From NCBI RefSeq assembly GCF_041088075.1, contig NZ_JBGCVY010000014.1, positions 62,001-126,000 on the forward strand: a stretch of 64,000 nt of DNA, in the 5' to 3' direction. Under the pieces are notes generated by a model. The model searched no databases. It was not told the origin of the DNA and saw only the letters and a program-made list of their open reading frames with translations. The stretch comes from Mucilaginibacter_A sp041088075 (GTDB lineage Bacteria > Bacteroidota > Bacteroidia > Sphingobacteriales > Sphingobacteriaceae). The position numbers were made by a program, and so were the translations under genes. Below, piece after piece: positions 25,496 to 34,419 of the stretch (position 1 is its first letter; the number at the start of each line of letters is the position of its first letter).

Positions 25496-26455
25496 TTACC
25501 GGCCTACAACAACCATTTTTTTTACATATTGCTCGGTTGGCGTTTGCATAGCATAAATATAAATGCCGGGCGCAAGATCAGTGGTTGGGAATAAAATTTC
25601 GTGATAACCGGAATTAAAATAAGAATTGGTCAGCGTTTTTACCACAGCGCCTGCTGTATTGTACAAGGTTAAAACAACTTTATTTGATTTTGATAAACTA
25701 AACCCGATGGTGGTGCTGCCGGCAGCAGGGTTGGGATAGTTTTGGCTTAAACCGGACAGCAACAGCTTTTGCTCGATAACCGTGTTAATGGTATCAAACA
25801 AGGCATAGGCAATGCGCATGTTGCCTTGTGCATTTGGGTGCGTGCTGTCCTGGTACAGGTTTTTAAAGTCCCTGCCCATAACAGCGTTGATATCGGTAAA
25901 ATAAACTTTTCTATTGGCCGCAATCCTTTTATAGATCGTATTGATCTGCCGGATCACGAAATTAGCATTTTGGTTGCGCTTATTGTTGGCCGGGTTTAAA
26001 AACTGAAGGGTTCCGATAATAGGCGTAAGCTTATATGCCAAAGCCAGTTCTACCATTTTGTTCATGTTGCTTTGTGTTTCGGCAATTTTCATTTTGCCGT
26101 CCACAATGGCCAATGCATCGTTTAGGCCTATTAAAATCAATACAAAGCCTTTTTTATCTTTAATCGTCTGTTCAAAACGTGCCAAGCCTTGGGTTGTAGT
26201 TTGGCTGGGGATGCCGTAATTGCCAACAATTACCGTTTTGCCGGGATAGCATGCCTCAAAATCTGCCTTTAAATAAGGCTGAAATTGCAGTCCGTTGATG
26301 CCGGCAACCGTACTTGCGCCAAACGTCGTGATCTCAATACTGTCTTTGGCATACAATTTTGACGATAAAGAACAACTTGGTTTTTGCCCGAAAGCAATGG
26401 CAGAGGTTAAACATACCGTAAGCAGCAGCAAAAAACTTACCGACCTATGAGCCAT
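25496..26455 (-). CDS. Secreted SGNH/GDSL-type hydrolase with type IX secretion signal
   Basis: A 319-residue secreted enzyme. Signal peptide residues 1-23 are followed by the SGNH block I at ITTFGASTVAG (Ser), block III at LILIGLNDAL (Gly-Asn), and block V at DSTHPNAQGN (Asp-His). This is an esterase/lipase or sugar-deacetylase family. Residues ~240-319 form a type A T9SS C-terminal domain (NYPNPAAGSTTIGFSL, then LAPGIYIYAM and VKKMVVV), so the protein should cross the outer membrane by the type IX system. Confidence 0.88.
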   Translation of the reverse strand: MAHRSVSFLLLLTVCLTSAIAFGQKPSCSLSSKLYAKDSIEITTFGASTVAGINGLQFQPYLKADFEACYPGKTVIVGNYGIPSQTTTQGLARFEQTIKDKKGFVLILIGLNDALAIVDGKMKIAETQSNMNKMVELALAYKLTPIIGTLQFLNPANNKRNQNANFVIRQINTIYKRIAANRKVYFTDINAVMGRDFKNLYQDSTHPNAQGNMRIAYALFDTINTVIEQKLLLSGLSQNYPNPAAGSTTIGFSLSKSNKVVLTLYNTAGAVVKTLTNSYFNSGYHEILFPTTDLAPGIYIYAMQTPTEQYVKKMVVVGR

Positions 26456-26604
26456 TTAACACTTGTTTTTGTTGATTAAGAATTAAAAAATTTAAACGAA
26501 TATATAATTAAATCCCCTGTTTTTTATAGAAAAAAAATAATGGATAAACTATGACAAATTTTGGTTTTCAGGTAATTAAACCCACCATTGACAGCCATTT
26601 TTGA

Positions 26605-26668
26605 CATACTGTTTTTACCTGCATTTTTTTTAATCCGGCACTAAAAAAAGGCCGGTAAAAACAGTATG
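26605..26668. repeat. Paired motif B element
   Basis: CATACTGTTTTTACC at the left and GGTAAAAACAGTATG at the right are perfect 15-bp inverted arms. Inside, CCGGCACTAAAAAAAGGCCGG forms a further GC stem. Total 64 bp, in the 280-base gap upstream of the dipeptidase, which otherwise holds only its promoter region (TATATTTG at 26709). Confidence 0.85.
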
Positions 26669-26733
26669 CCCTGTTTATCACGCTTCTTTCCTGCTGCATC
26701 AAAAATTCTATATTTGTTTCAAAGTAAAAATTG

Positions 26734-28110
26734 ATGCAAGAAATTAAAAACTACGTGGCAGCCAACAAAGACCGTTTTTTGGACGAACTCTTTGCCCTGC
26801 TCCGTTTTCCTTCGGTAAGTGCCGACCCGAAATATAAAAACGATGTTTTAAACGCGGCCAATTTTGTGGCCGAAAAGCTGCGCGAAGCAGGCGCCGAAAA
26901 CGTAGCAGTTTGTGCAACAGCAGGCTATCCAGTGGTTTATGGCGAGAAAATCATGGATTTAACAAAACCAACCGTTTTGGTTTATGGCCATTACGATGTG
27001 CAACCGCCCGATCCTTTAGAACTTTGGAAAACACCTCCTTTTGAACCCACGGTTCGGGATGGCAAAATTTACGCCCGCGGTGCTTGCGACGACAAAGGCC
27101 AGTTTTATATGCACATTAAAGCCTTTGAACTGATGATGCAAACCGGAACGCTTCCTTGCAACATCAAGTTTATGATTGAAGGCGAAGAAGAAGTCGGTTC
27201 GGATAACCTGGGAATTTTCGTTCAGCAAAACAAAGAAAAGCTCAAAGCGGATGTGGTTTTGATTTCGGATACTTCAATGCTTAGCATGGAAAATCCTTCG
27301 TTGGAAACCGGTTTGCGTGGATTGTCTTATTTGGAAGTCGAAGTAACCGGGCCTTCGCGCGATCTGCATTCGGGTGTTTATGGCGGCGCGGTTGCCAACC
27401 CGATCACCATCCTTTCAAAAATGATCGCTTCTTTTCACGATGAAAACAACCACATCACCATTCCCGGTTTTTATGATGATGTTATCGAACTGACCGATGC
27501 CGAAAAACAGGCCTTAAACGAAGCACCGTTTGATGCGGAAGCTTACAAAAAAGATTTAGACATCAACGAACTTTGGGGCGAAAAAGGCTACAGCACTTTG
27601 GAGCGCACCGGCACGCGCCCAACTTTAGAAGTAAACGGCATTTGGGGTGGCTACATCGGCGAAGGCGCGAAAACGGTTTTGCCCTCCAAAGCTTCGGCAA
27701 AAATTTCGATGCGGCTGGTGCCAAATCAAACTTCGGCAAAAATTACCGAACTTTTTACCAAACATTTTGAAAGCATCGCGCCGCCTTATGTCAAGGTAAA
27801 AGTTACGCCACACCATGGCGGCGAGCCTGTGGTAACGCCAACTTCAAGCGCAGCTTTTAAAGCAGCCGAAAAAGCAATTGAAGAGTCTTTCGGCAAAAAA
27901 CCAATCCCAACGCGAGGCGGTGGCAGCATCCCGATTGTGGCTTTGTTTGAAAAAGAATTGGGCATAAAAACAGTATTGATGGGTTTTGGCCTGGACAGCG
28001 ACGCTTTGCATTCGCCCAACGAGAAGTACGATATTTACAATTATTACAAAGGCATCGAAACAATTCCGTTGTTCTATAAATATTTTGCAGCTTTATCGGC
28101 AGAAAACTAA
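26734..28110 (+). CDS. M20 family dipeptidase
   Basis: A 458-residue zinc peptidase of the M20A/carnosinase-like group that hydrolyses dipeptides in the cytoplasm. The metal site is VYGHYDVQPPDP (His, Asp), then GACDDKGQ, EGEEEVGS (catalytic and metal Glu), and the C-terminal histidine in SDALHSPNEK. The dimerisation domain shows DLHSGVYGG. ATG 26734 is preferred to the adjoining TTG. A -7 box TATATTTG lies 18 bases upstream. Confidence 0.92.
   Translation: MQEIKNYVAANKDRFLDELFALLRFPSVSADPKYKNDVLNAANFVAEKLREAGAENVAVCATAGYPVVYGEKIMDLTKPTVLVYGHYDVQPPDPLELWKTPPFEPTVRDGKIYARGACDDKGQFYMHIKAFELMMQTGTLPCNIKFMIEGEEEVGSDNLGIFVQQNKEKLKADVVLISDTSMLSMENPSLETGLRGLSYLEVEVTGPSRDLHSGVYGGAVANPITILSKMIASFHDENNHITIPGFYDDVIELTDAEKQALNEAPFDAEAYKKDLDINELWGEKGYSTLERTGTRPTLEVNGIWGGYIGEGAKTVLPSKASAKISMRLVPNQTSAKITELFTKHFESIAPPYVKVKVTPHHGGEPVVTPTSSAAFKAAEKAIEESFGKKPIPTRGGGSIPIVALFEKELGIKTVLMGFGLDSDALHSPNEKYDIYNYYKGIETIPLFYKYFAALSAEN
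27960..27977 (+). repeat. Motif B copy inside the dipeptidase gene
   Basis: GGGCATAAAAACAGTATT, encoding LGIKTVLMGF. Confidence 0.5.
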
Positions 28111-28120
28111 AGTTCGATTG

Positions 28121-28150
28121 ATGCTTCTTTTATCATATAAAAATTAATGT
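28121..28150 (-). repeat. Motif A copy after the dipeptidase gene
   Basis: ATGCTTCTTTTATC, ATA, TAAAAATTAATGT; eleven bases after the stop. Confidence 0.8.
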
Positions 28151-28234
28151 TATGATTGTCGGCAGTAACTTGATTGGGCACAATGCCGTTTAAACAATTA
28201 TTTGAAAACACAACCCATAAATTTTATGATAATT

Positions 28235-29008
28235 ATGGCAAAAGATAATCAAAATCAAAATCGTGTCGCCCTTGTCACGGGTGCTAATCAGGGAGTGGGC
28301 CTACAGGTTGCAAAAGAATTAGTGGCAAACGGCCTCACTGTGCTGATTGGTTCGCGCAATTTCGCACGGGGTGAGGCTGCGGCCAGCGATATCGGACCGG
28401 GCGCTATCGCGCTCCAACTGGACGTAACAAACCACGCTTCTATCGCCGCAGCGGCAGAACGCATCCGCAACGAGTTTGGCCGTCTCGACCTACTTATCAA
28501 CAACGCAGCTATCTCGAACACGAGCAGGTTGCCTGGCCAGTCCGTCGAAGACCACGCGAAGACAACCCGCCCAAGTATTGTATCGCTCGATGAGATGCGC
28601 GCGGTGTGGGAGACGAACGTGTTTGGGGTTCTCGCCGTTTACCAGGCGATGCTGCCGCTCCTGCGCGAATCGCCTAATGCCCGCATTGTCAACGTGTCGA
28701 GCGGTGCTGGATCGCTGGCAAGGAACTCGGATCCCGCTCACCCCGGACGCTCGCTATTTGGCCCCACTTACGCCGCATCCAAGACGGCTCTCAACGCATT
28801 GACAATCGCCATGGCAATTGAGTTGGAGCCGGAGGGAATCAAAGTTAACGCCGTCTCCCCGGGCTTCATCAAGACCAACCTCAACAATTATGGGGGGACT
28901 GGAACTGTCGAGGAAGGTGCTCGCGAGGTGGTTCGCGTTGCCCTGCTTGGCCCTAATGACGCTTCAGGAACTTTCACTCGTTGGGAAAACACGCCTATTC
29001 CGTGGTAA
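28235..29008 (+). CDS. Short-chain dehydrogenase/reductase, foreign-looking
   Basis: A 257-residue Rossmann-fold NAD(P)-dependent oxidoreductase. It has ALVTGANQGVGLQ (cofactor loop), LINNAAIS, NVSSGAGS (catalytic Ser) and YAASKTALNALT (Tyr-x3-Lys). I prefer the ATG at 28235 (MAKDNQNQN); in-frame starts exist at 28226 and a TTG at 28202. Codon choice differs from the neighbours: many C-ending and CGC/CTC codons (for example gtctcgacc, ctcctgcgc), with higher GC. It holds no motif A or B copy. Recent transfer is likely. Confidence 0.88.
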   Translation: MAKDNQNQNRVALVTGANQGVGLQVAKELVANGLTVLIGSRNFARGEAAASDIGPGAIALQLDVTNHASIAAAAERIRNEFGRLDLLINNAAISNTSRLPGQSVEDHAKTTRPSIVSLDEMRAVWETNVFGVLAVYQAMLPLLRESPNARIVNVSSGAGSLARNSDPAHPGRSLFGPTYAASKTALNALTIAMAIELEPEGIKVNAVSPGFIKTNLNNYGGTGTVEEGAREVVRVALLGPNDASGTFTRWENTPIPW

Positions 29009-29075
29009 CCTGTAAAGCTGAAAGCATCCCTTTCAGTATTCCTACTCCTATTAATTTAATAAAAAAGGAACAATC

Positions 29076-29150
29076 ATGAAAAAAGTATTAATCACCAGGG
29101 TCAATAAAAGTATTGGCTTCGGCATTGCACGAAACAATTTATCAATATAA
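29076..29150 (+). pseudogene. N-terminal remnant of a second SDR gene
   Basis: An ATG with a good AGGA-like context opens MKKVLITRVNKSIGFGIAR, then NNLSI and a TAA. This is the typical start of an SDR (KVLITGANKSIGFGIAR), with the GxxxGxG glycine loop damaged and the rest missing. It lies between the intact SDR and rmlD. Confidence 0.6.
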
Positions 29151-29153
29151 AAA

Positions 29154-30014
29154 ATGAGTAAAATAATTGTGTTTGGCGCTTCCGGCCAGTTGGGCCAGTG
29201 TTTAAAGCAGGTTGCTGCCGAAATGGATATTACCGATATTGCTTTCCCCAACGAAACGGAAGCCAATATTTTAAACCCGGATGCTTTGCAGGAGCTTTTC
29301 GACAAGCATCAGCCTAAATATGCCATCAACTGCGCGGCTTATACAGCGGTTGACAAAGCAGAAGACGAATTGGATTTGGCGCGAAAAATCAATAAAACCG
29401 GCGTTGACAACATTGCCGCTTTGTGCAAAATATTTGATACTGCTTTTGTGCAGGTTTCTACCGATTTCATTTTTGCCGGCAACACGCCACACCCTTTAAC
29501 CGAAACCGATCCGGCCGAACCGATCAGCGTTTACGGATTGACGAAGCTGGAAGGCGAGCACGTAATCCCGCTGCACACCGAAAAATATTTCATTTTGAGG
29601 ACGAGCTGGCTGTACTCGGAACACGGCAACAACTTCGTAAAAACGATGCTGAAGCTGGGCAAAGAGCGCGACGAACTGAAAATTATTGCCGATCAGGTTG
29701 GTACGCCAACTTACGCCATTGACCTGGCTTCGGCCATTTTGCAGATCATCGAATCGGGCAGCCAGGCTTACGGTATTTATCATTACAGCAACGAAGGCGT
29801 TACTTCCTGGTACGATTTTGCGCAGGGCATTTTCGACATCAGCAAAACGGAGGTAAAAGCATTGCCCATCCGTACTTCGGAATATCCGACCAAAGCCACG
29901 CGCCCGGCTTATTCGGTGATGGACAAGGCCAAAATCAAAAAAACTTTCGGCATCGAAATCCCTTATTGGCGCCACAGTTTGGAGCGTTGCATCAAAGCTT
30001 TACAAAATCAATAA
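29154..30014 (+). CDS. rfbD: dTDP-4-dehydrorhamnose reductase
   Basis: A 286-residue extended SDR catalysing the last step of dTDP-L-rhamnose synthesis. Visible are the cofactor loop VFGASGQLGQCLK, NCAAYTAVDKAEDE, STDFIFAG, YGLTKLEGE (Tyr-x3-Lys) and RTSWLYSEHGNNFVKTML. The rhamnose precursor is used for surface glycans. rfbA follows 30 bases downstream; rfbB and rfbC are not in the window. Confidence 0.94.
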   Translation: MSKIIVFGASGQLGQCLKQVAAEMDITDIAFPNETEANILNPDALQELFDKHQPKYAINCAAYTAVDKAEDELDLARKINKTGVDNIAALCKIFDTAFVQVSTDFIFAGNTPHPLTETDPAEPISVYGLTKLEGEHVIPLHTEKYFILRTSWLYSEHGNNFVKTMLKLGKERDELKIIADQVGTPTYAIDLASAILQIIESGSQAYGIYHYSNEGVTSWYDFAQGIFDISKTEVKALPIRTSEYPTKATRPAYSVMDKAKIKKTFGIEIPYWRHSLERCIKALQNQ

Positions 30015-30029
30015 ACAACCTAAAATTAC

Positions 30030-30047
30030 ATCCATAAAAACAGTATG
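30030..30047 (+). repeat. Motif B copy supplying the rfbA start codon
   Basis: ATCCATAAAAACAGTATG. The final ATG is the rfbA start (30045-30047). The full upstream flank CCTAAAATTAC is loosely kept. Confidence 0.7.
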
Positions 30048-30911
30048 AAAGGAATTATCCTGGCCGGCGGTTCCGGCACGCGCCTTTATCCGATCACCAA
30101 AGCCATCAGTAAACAATTGATGCCGATTTACGATAAACCGATGATCTATTATCCGTTATCGGTTTTGATCCATTCGGACATCCGCGAAATTTTGATCATT
30201 ACCACGCCCGAAGACAGCAGCAGTTTTAAACGTTTGCTGGGCGACGGAAGCGAGTTAGGCTGCCGTTTTGAATTTGCCGTTCAGGAAAAACCAAACGGAC
30301 TGGCGCAGGCATTTGTCATCGGCGAAGAATTTATTGGCGATGATAAAGTGGCCTTGATTTTGGGCGATAATATTTTTTACGGAACCGGTTTTGGCCGTTT
30401 GATGCGGAAATACAACGAAGTGGATGGTGCTGCTATTTTTGCCTATCAGGTTTCGGATCCGGAACGTTACGGCGTGGTGGAGTTTGATGCGGATTTTAAA
30501 GCACTTTCCATCGAAGAAAAACCGTTGCAGCCAAAATCCAATTACGCTGTGCCAGGATTGTATTTTTACGATAACAATGTGGTGCAAATTGCCAAAGACA
30601 TCCCGCTTTCGCCGCGCGGCGAGTACGAAATTACCGATGTAAACAAAGTATATCTGGAACGGAAAAAGCTGCACGTGGGCGTAATGGACCGCGGAACGGC
30701 CTGGCTGGATACCGGGACTTTTGATTCTTTAAGTGATGCCACGGAGTTTGTCCGCGTGATCGAAAAACGCCAGGACACCAAAATTGGTTGTATCGAAGAA
30801 GTTGCTTTTCGCAGAGGTTTTATGAACGAAGAGCAGTTGCGCATGATGGCCGAACGTTACCGCAAAAGCGGTTACGGCAGTTACCTGCTAAAACTGCTTA
30901 ACAAAAACTGA
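30045..30911 (+). CDS. rfbA: Glucose-1-phosphate thymidylyltransferase
   Basis: A 288-residue nucleotidyltransferase making dTDP-glucose from glucose 1-phosphate and dTTP. Signature: MKGIILAGGSGTRLYPITKA, ISKQLMPIYDKPMIYYPL, LGDNIFYG and DRGTAWLDTGT. The length is normal. Operon with rfbD. The start codon overlaps a motif B copy, so its ribosome-binding region is repeat sequence. Confidence 0.96.
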   Translation: MKGIILAGGSGTRLYPITKAISKQLMPIYDKPMIYYPLSVLIHSDIREILIITTPEDSSSFKRLLGDGSELGCRFEFAVQEKPNGLAQAFVIGEEFIGDDKVALILGDNIFYGTGFGRLMRKYNEVDGAAIFAYQVSDPERYGVVEFDADFKALSIEEKPLQPKSNYAVPGLYFYDNNVVQIAKDIPLSPRGEYEITDVNKVYLERKKLHVGVMDRGTAWLDTGTFDSLSDATEFVRVIEKRQDTKIGCIEEVAFRRGFMNEEQLRMMAERYRKSGYGSYLLKLLNKN

Positions 30912-30963
30912 TTGCAGCAAACAAACTTTATGCTTCGTTTATGGTATTATTTTATTTGAAATC

Positions 30964-31245
30964 ATGGAAAATAAAATTACGGTAAACGAAGAAAGCCACC
31001 AGTTTGAAATGCAAACGCCGGAAGGCACGGCCTTAATTGCCTACGAGCTGGATGTAAACACGATGTCAATTCTGCATACCGAAGTGCCTGAAGCGGAGGA
31101 AGGGCAAGGTATTGGTTCTGATCTGGCAAAGTTTGCGTTGGATTATGCGCGCAAAAACGACCTAAAAGTGAAGAATTACTGCCGTTTTGTGCAAGTGTAT
31201 TTGCAGCGCCATCCCGAATATCAGGATTTGATCGTGAAACCGTAA
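30964..31245 (+). CDS. Short GNAT-like N-acetyltransferase (YjdJ type)
   Basis: A 93-residue protein with the minimal acetyl-CoA binding core: a strand YELDVNTMSILHTEVPEAEEGQ, the pyrophosphate loop GIGSDLAKFALDYAR and the C-terminal FVQVYLQRHPEYQDLI. This matches the compact GCN5-related family (PF14542 type). Substrate unknown. Confidence 0.8.
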   Translation: MENKITVNEESHQFEMQTPEGTALIAYELDVNTMSILHTEVPEAEEGQGIGSDLAKFALDYARKNDLKVKNYCRFVQVYLQRHPEYQDLIVKP

Positions 31246-31275
31246 AGCTTGTTTTGGATTTATTTGATAAGCCTG

Positions 31276-31364
31276 ATGCTTCTTTTACCGCCTAAAAATC
31301 AGTGGATATTTGATTTTATTTGAATTGATACGTACACCAATTTTTATACGGTAAAAGAAGCATC
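31276..31364. repeat. Paired motif A element, tail-to-tail (about 89 bp)
   Basis: Left arm ATGCTTCTTTTACC, GCC, TAAAAATCAGTGG; right arm ACACCAATTTTTATA, CGGTAAAAGAAGCATC. The centre differs from the elements at 3393 and 9828 while the arms are nearly identical. It also shares the phrase TTGATAC..ACACCAATTTTTAT with the 3393 element. Confidence 0.88.
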
Positions 31365-31394
31365 GGCATTTTTTGCAAACTTAAACAGCACTTC

Positions 31395-31976
31395 ATGTTT
31401 CAGGCTTTCGATAAAAACCTAAGATTGCATGTTGACCTTTCGCAGCAGGAATTGGAAATTGTCCATCAGCATTTTCAGCATAAAACCTATCCGAAGAAAA
31501 CATTTTTATTGAAAGCTGGCCAGGTTTGCAATTTTGAGGCTTACTTGTTAAAAGGCTGTATCAAAAGATATTACATTGACCAAAACGGCGACGAAACCAT
31601 ATTACAATTTGCCGTTGAAGATTGGTGGGTGAGCGATATTGCCAGTTTTTGCCAGCAAATGCCCTCCCGTTTTTATATCGAAACGATGGAAGACACCGAG
31701 CTTTTGCAAATCAATTATCAAAACAAAGAACTGCTTTTTAAAAGATTGCCGAAGCTGGAGCGCGTTTTCAGGTTGCTGGTGCAACGTGCTTATGCGGTTT
31801 TAGAAAACCGTTTTTTTACCGGGATTACCGATTCGGCGGAAGACCGTTATTTGCAATTCATCAAAAAATATCCCGGCCTGCTGCAACGCGTTCCGCAGTA
31901 CCAAATCGCTTCTTACCTCGGCATTACGCCCGAAGCACTTAGCCGCATCAAAGCCACGCTTACCCGAAAAAAGTAG
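31395..31976 (+). CDS. Crp/Fnr family transcriptional regulator
   Basis: A 193-residue protein. Residues ~15-125 form a cyclic-nucleotide-binding-like beta roll (LKAGQVCNFEAYLLKGCIKRYY, then ETILQFAVEDWWVSDI). The C-terminal helix-turn-helix is QYQIASYLGITPEALSRIK. There are no Fnr cysteines. Many Bacteroidota relatives lack cAMP-binding residues. The pirin gene 113 bases downstream is a frequent partner and could be its target, which is inference. Confidence 0.88.
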   Translation: MFQAFDKNLRLHVDLSQQELEIVHQHFQHKTYPKKTFLLKAGQVCNFEAYLLKGCIKRYYIDQNGDETILQFAVEDWWVSDIASFCQQMPSRFYIETMEDTELLQINYQNKELLFKRLPKLERVFRLLVQRAYAVLENRFFTGITDSAEDRYLQFIKKYPGLLQRVPQYQIASYLGITPEALSRIKATLTRKK

Positions 31977-32074
31977 CTATTTTTCTTAACCTGCATCAAC
32001 ATAACCTGCTGCAATTGTTGCCGATATTTGTACTGTTAGCCCGTCAATTTAAAGTTGATGGACACTAAAAAACT

Positions 32075-32092
32075 AACGGTAAAAACAGTATG
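32075..32092 (+). repeat. Motif B copy supplying the pirin start codon
   Basis: AACGGTAAAAACAGTATG; the last three bases are the start codon of the pirin gene. Confidence 0.7.
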
Positions 32093-32809
32093 GCAAACAC
32101 AATTTTTCATAAAGCAGAAAGCCGCGGACATGCAAACCACGGCTGGTTGGACAGTTACCACAGCTTTAGTTTTGCAAACTACTATAGTCCCGAAAGGATG
32201 AATTTCGGCGCATTACGTGTATTAAACGATGATACCGTTTCGGGAGGACGAGGTTTTGGCAGCCATCCGCACGATAATATGGAAATTATCAGCATTCCGT
32301 TGGAAGGCGATTTGGAACACGAAGATAATTTGGGAAACGTTGCCGTCATCAAAAAAGGCGATGTGCAGATCATCAGTGCTGGAACAGGTGTTTTTCACAG
32401 CGAAAAAAATAAAAACCCGAACCAGCAAGTGCAGTTTTTGCAGATTTGGTTGTACCCGAATAAATTAAATGGCGCGCCGCGTTACGATCAGGTTTCATTG
32501 GATGTGAAAGACCGGCACAATAATTTCCAGCAGATACTTTCGCCCAACCCGGATGATGAAGGCGTTTGGGTGCAGCAGGATGCCTGGTTTAGTCTGGGCA
32601 AATTCGACGAAGGATTTCAGACTAAATATCAAATTAAAAAACCGGGAAACGGCGTTTATGCTTTTGTTTTGGAAGGCGATGTTATGATAAACGGACAAGC
32701 TTTGCACCGCCGCGATGGTTTGGGTATTTGGGACACCGATCAACTTAGTTTTAAAGCTGATTCTGCCGATGCAGAAGTGTTGCTGATGGATGTTCCGATG
32801 GAATTTTAA
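32090..32809 (+). CDS. Pirin family protein (cupin)
   Basis: A 239-residue bicupin. The N-terminal domain shows RGHANHGWLDSYHSFSFANYY, FGSHPHDNMEIIS (metal histidines) and GVFHSEKN. Some pirins have quercetin 2,3-dioxygenase activity; others bind transcription factors. The length is typical of the YhhW group. It follows a Crp/Fnr regulator. Confidence 0.92.
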   Translation: MANTIFHKAESRGHANHGWLDSYHSFSFANYYSPERMNFGALRVLNDDTVSGGRGFGSHPHDNMEIISIPLEGDLEHEDNLGNVAVIKKGDVQIISAGTGVFHSEKNKNPNQQVQFLQIWLYPNKLNGAPRYDQVSLDVKDRHNNFQQILSPNPDDEGVWVQQDAWFSLGKFDEGFQTKYQIKKPGNGVYAFVLEGDVMINGQALHRRDGLGIWDTDQLSFKADSADAEVLLMDVPMEF

Positions 32810-32894
32810 CCTTCCGTTCCTTTTGATTTATTTTACTTCACCAAAGCCGGAACGATGAAAAAAACATCTTCCGGCTTCTTTCGTTTTTGAAATT

Positions 32895-33206
32895 ATGCAC
32901 CGTTTAAATATCCTGGCTATCCACCGAGACACCAAAATTTTGGCAACTGTTTTAAGGTTGATCAATACGAATGAGCATTGGAACGGCATTGGTTCTACTT
33001 CGGATGAAGAAGCGGTCGAAATGTTTTATCGGCAGCCCGTTGGCATCGTTTTGTTTTGTGCCGGGATTGATTCGGAAAGCGAAGAAAACCTGAAAGCTGT
33101 TTTTAGCAGGCAAAACCCTTCGCCTATATTTTTGCAGCATTACGGCGGTGGCAGCGGTTTGTTAACTGCCGAAATTTACGAAGCGCTGGCCAAGCAAGGG
33201 CATTAG
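32895..33206 (+). CDS. Small receiver-like protein of unknown function
   Basis: A 103-residue protein with an alternating beta/alpha pattern similar to a response-regulator receiver: RLNILAIHRDTKILATVLRL, then EEAVEMFYRQPVGIVLFCAG. The conserved phosphoacceptor Asp at the end of strand 3 is missing (FCAGID). It could be a degenerate receiver; no output domain is present. Confidence 0.6.
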   Translation: MHRLNILAIHRDTKILATVLRLINTNEHWNGIGSTSDEEAVEMFYRQPVGIVLFCAGIDSESEENLKAVFSRQNPSPIFLQHYGGGSGLLTAEIYEALAKQGH

Positions 33207-33250
33207 CGTTTTAGTTGCCGGTTCTGCTTTAATTGTGCGCGTTTCGCTCG

Positions 33251-33368
33251 CTGTCATTTCGACCGTAGGGAGAAATCTTCTTAAAATCAAATGCTTCTTT
33301 TATCGGTCTAAAACTGGTCAATACTATCGCTTTGAATAAGGTTTCTTCCTACGGTCGAAATGACAAAA
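33251..33368. repeat. Composite: inverted GTCATTTCGACC repeats around a motif A copy
   Basis: CTGTCATTTCGACCGTAGGG with following AGAAATCTTCTT (33251-33286) and its inverted copy (33334-33368) flank motif A at 33291-33318 (ATGCTTCTTTTATCGG, TCTAAAACTGGT). The right copy encodes the last residues and the TAG stop of the minus-strand GT9 gene. Confidence 0.8.
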
Positions 33369-34416
33369 CCGCTTCTATAATAGCTTCCACGGCAACTGTT
33401 TCCGGTGCTTTTTCCTGATGCTGCTGTACAAATTTCAGAACTTCGTTTTTGCTTTGCAGCGCTTCGGGCACTTCAAAAAATAAAATCTTATTTGGCGTTT
33501 TCCAAGGCGTATGCTGCGGATTGGTTTGCGCATATAAAACTACAACCGGCGTTTGCGTTGCCGCCGCAATGTGCACCGGGCCGGTATTAACCGAAAGCAA
33601 AAGCGGTGCTTCTTTTATCAGGCAAATAAATTCATCCAAAGCCAACAAACCGGCAATAGAAAAAGCGTTTGTGCCGATGCCTTGCCGGATTTCGTCCGTC
33701 AGTTGCTTTTCGGAAGCGGAACCTGTCAGCAAAAGTTGATAGCCAAAATCAGCAACCAATTTCTTTCCCAATTCGATCCAATTTTCGGTTGGATATTGCC
33801 GCTTCAATTCGCTTACGCCCGGATGCAAAATGAGCCAGGGTTTTTGCAAATCAATACTGTTTTTATCAAGCTCTTTTTGGGTTGATTCCCATAAATCAGG
33901 AATTTGAAGGCTTAAATAATTGTCAGAAGTTTTCGCACCAACCGTTGCCACCAAATCCAGGTCCCGCTCAACTTGATGTTTAATGAATGTATATGGTTCT
34001 TGATCAGGAACCCAATGCGTTAACAACTGATAAGGATTTTCCCGGCAATAAGCCAAACGCAGCGGAATATCAGCGAGATAAGCAAGCATCACGGCAGGCA
34101 TCGGGTTCTGGCTGAAAACCGTAAAAATAACCGCTGCATCAAACTGTTTTTGCTTTAAAACCTCCGTCAAGATCAAAAAAGTGGTGCTAAAAGAAGCATG
34201 GTTAGTTTTTACCCAGGGAACGTCAAATGTAATAGTTTCATCAATTTCAGGAATATGGCGGGCAATTCCGGCAGCCATGGAAGAAGTTAAAACGGTAATC
34301 CGGCTGTTGAAAGTTTCTTTTAAAGCGCGGATGGCTGGCGTTGACATCAGCAGGTCGCCCATATTGTCCAACCGGATTACCAGAATTTTTTTACAGTTTT
34401 TCCAGGGATTTTCCAT
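33349..34416 (-). CDS. Glycosyltransferase family 9 (heptosyltransferase-like)
   Basis: A 355-residue GT-B protein. The N-terminus KKILVIRLDNMGDLLMSTPAIRALKE is the family hallmark, with ILHPGVSELKRQYP and LLSVNTGPVHIAAATQTPVVVLYAQTNPQHTPW in the ADP-heptose-binding half. It likely adds heptose to a lipopolysaccharide core or similar glycan. gmhB lies 3 bases upstream on the same strand. Its last residues (LSFRP) and stop are encoded by a dispersed repeat, and three motif A/B-like copies lie inside. Confidence 0.92.
   Translation of the reverse strand: MENPWKNCKKILVIRLDNMGDLLMSTPAIRALKETFNSRITVLTSSMAAGIARHIPEIDETITFDVPWVKTNHASFSTTFLILTEVLKQKQFDAAVIFTVFSQNPMPAVMLAYLADIPLRLAYCRENPYQLLTHWVPDQEPYTFIKHQVERDLDLVATVGAKTSDNYLSLQIPDLWESTQKELDKNSIDLQKPWLILHPGVSELKRQYPTENWIELGKKLVADFGYQLLLTGSASEKQLTDEIRQGIGTNAFSIAGLLALDEFICLIKEAPLLLSVNTGPVHIAAATQTPVVVLYAQTNPQHTPWKTPNKILFFEVPEALQSKNEVLKFVQQHQEKAPETVAVEAIIEAVLSFRP
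33605..33632 (+). repeat. Variant motif A inside the GT9 gene
   Basis: GGTGCTTCTTTTATC on the plus strand, one base off the core; encodes CLIKEAPLLL. Confidence 0.4.
33854..33867 (-). repeat. Motif B copy inside the GT9 gene
   Basis: ATACTGTTTTTATC; encodes part of LDKNSID. Confidence 0.5.
34180..34199 (+). repeat. Motif A copy inside the GT9 gene
   Basis: GTGGTGCTAAAAGAAGCATG; encodes NHASFSTT on the minus strand. Confidence 0.55.
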
Positions 34417-34419
34417 GGT

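Noticed and set aside
30926..30958. TTTATGCTTCGTTTATGG before the GNAT gene as a motif A copy
   Set aside because: Two core mismatches and no clear flank; may be a decayed copy but not supportable.
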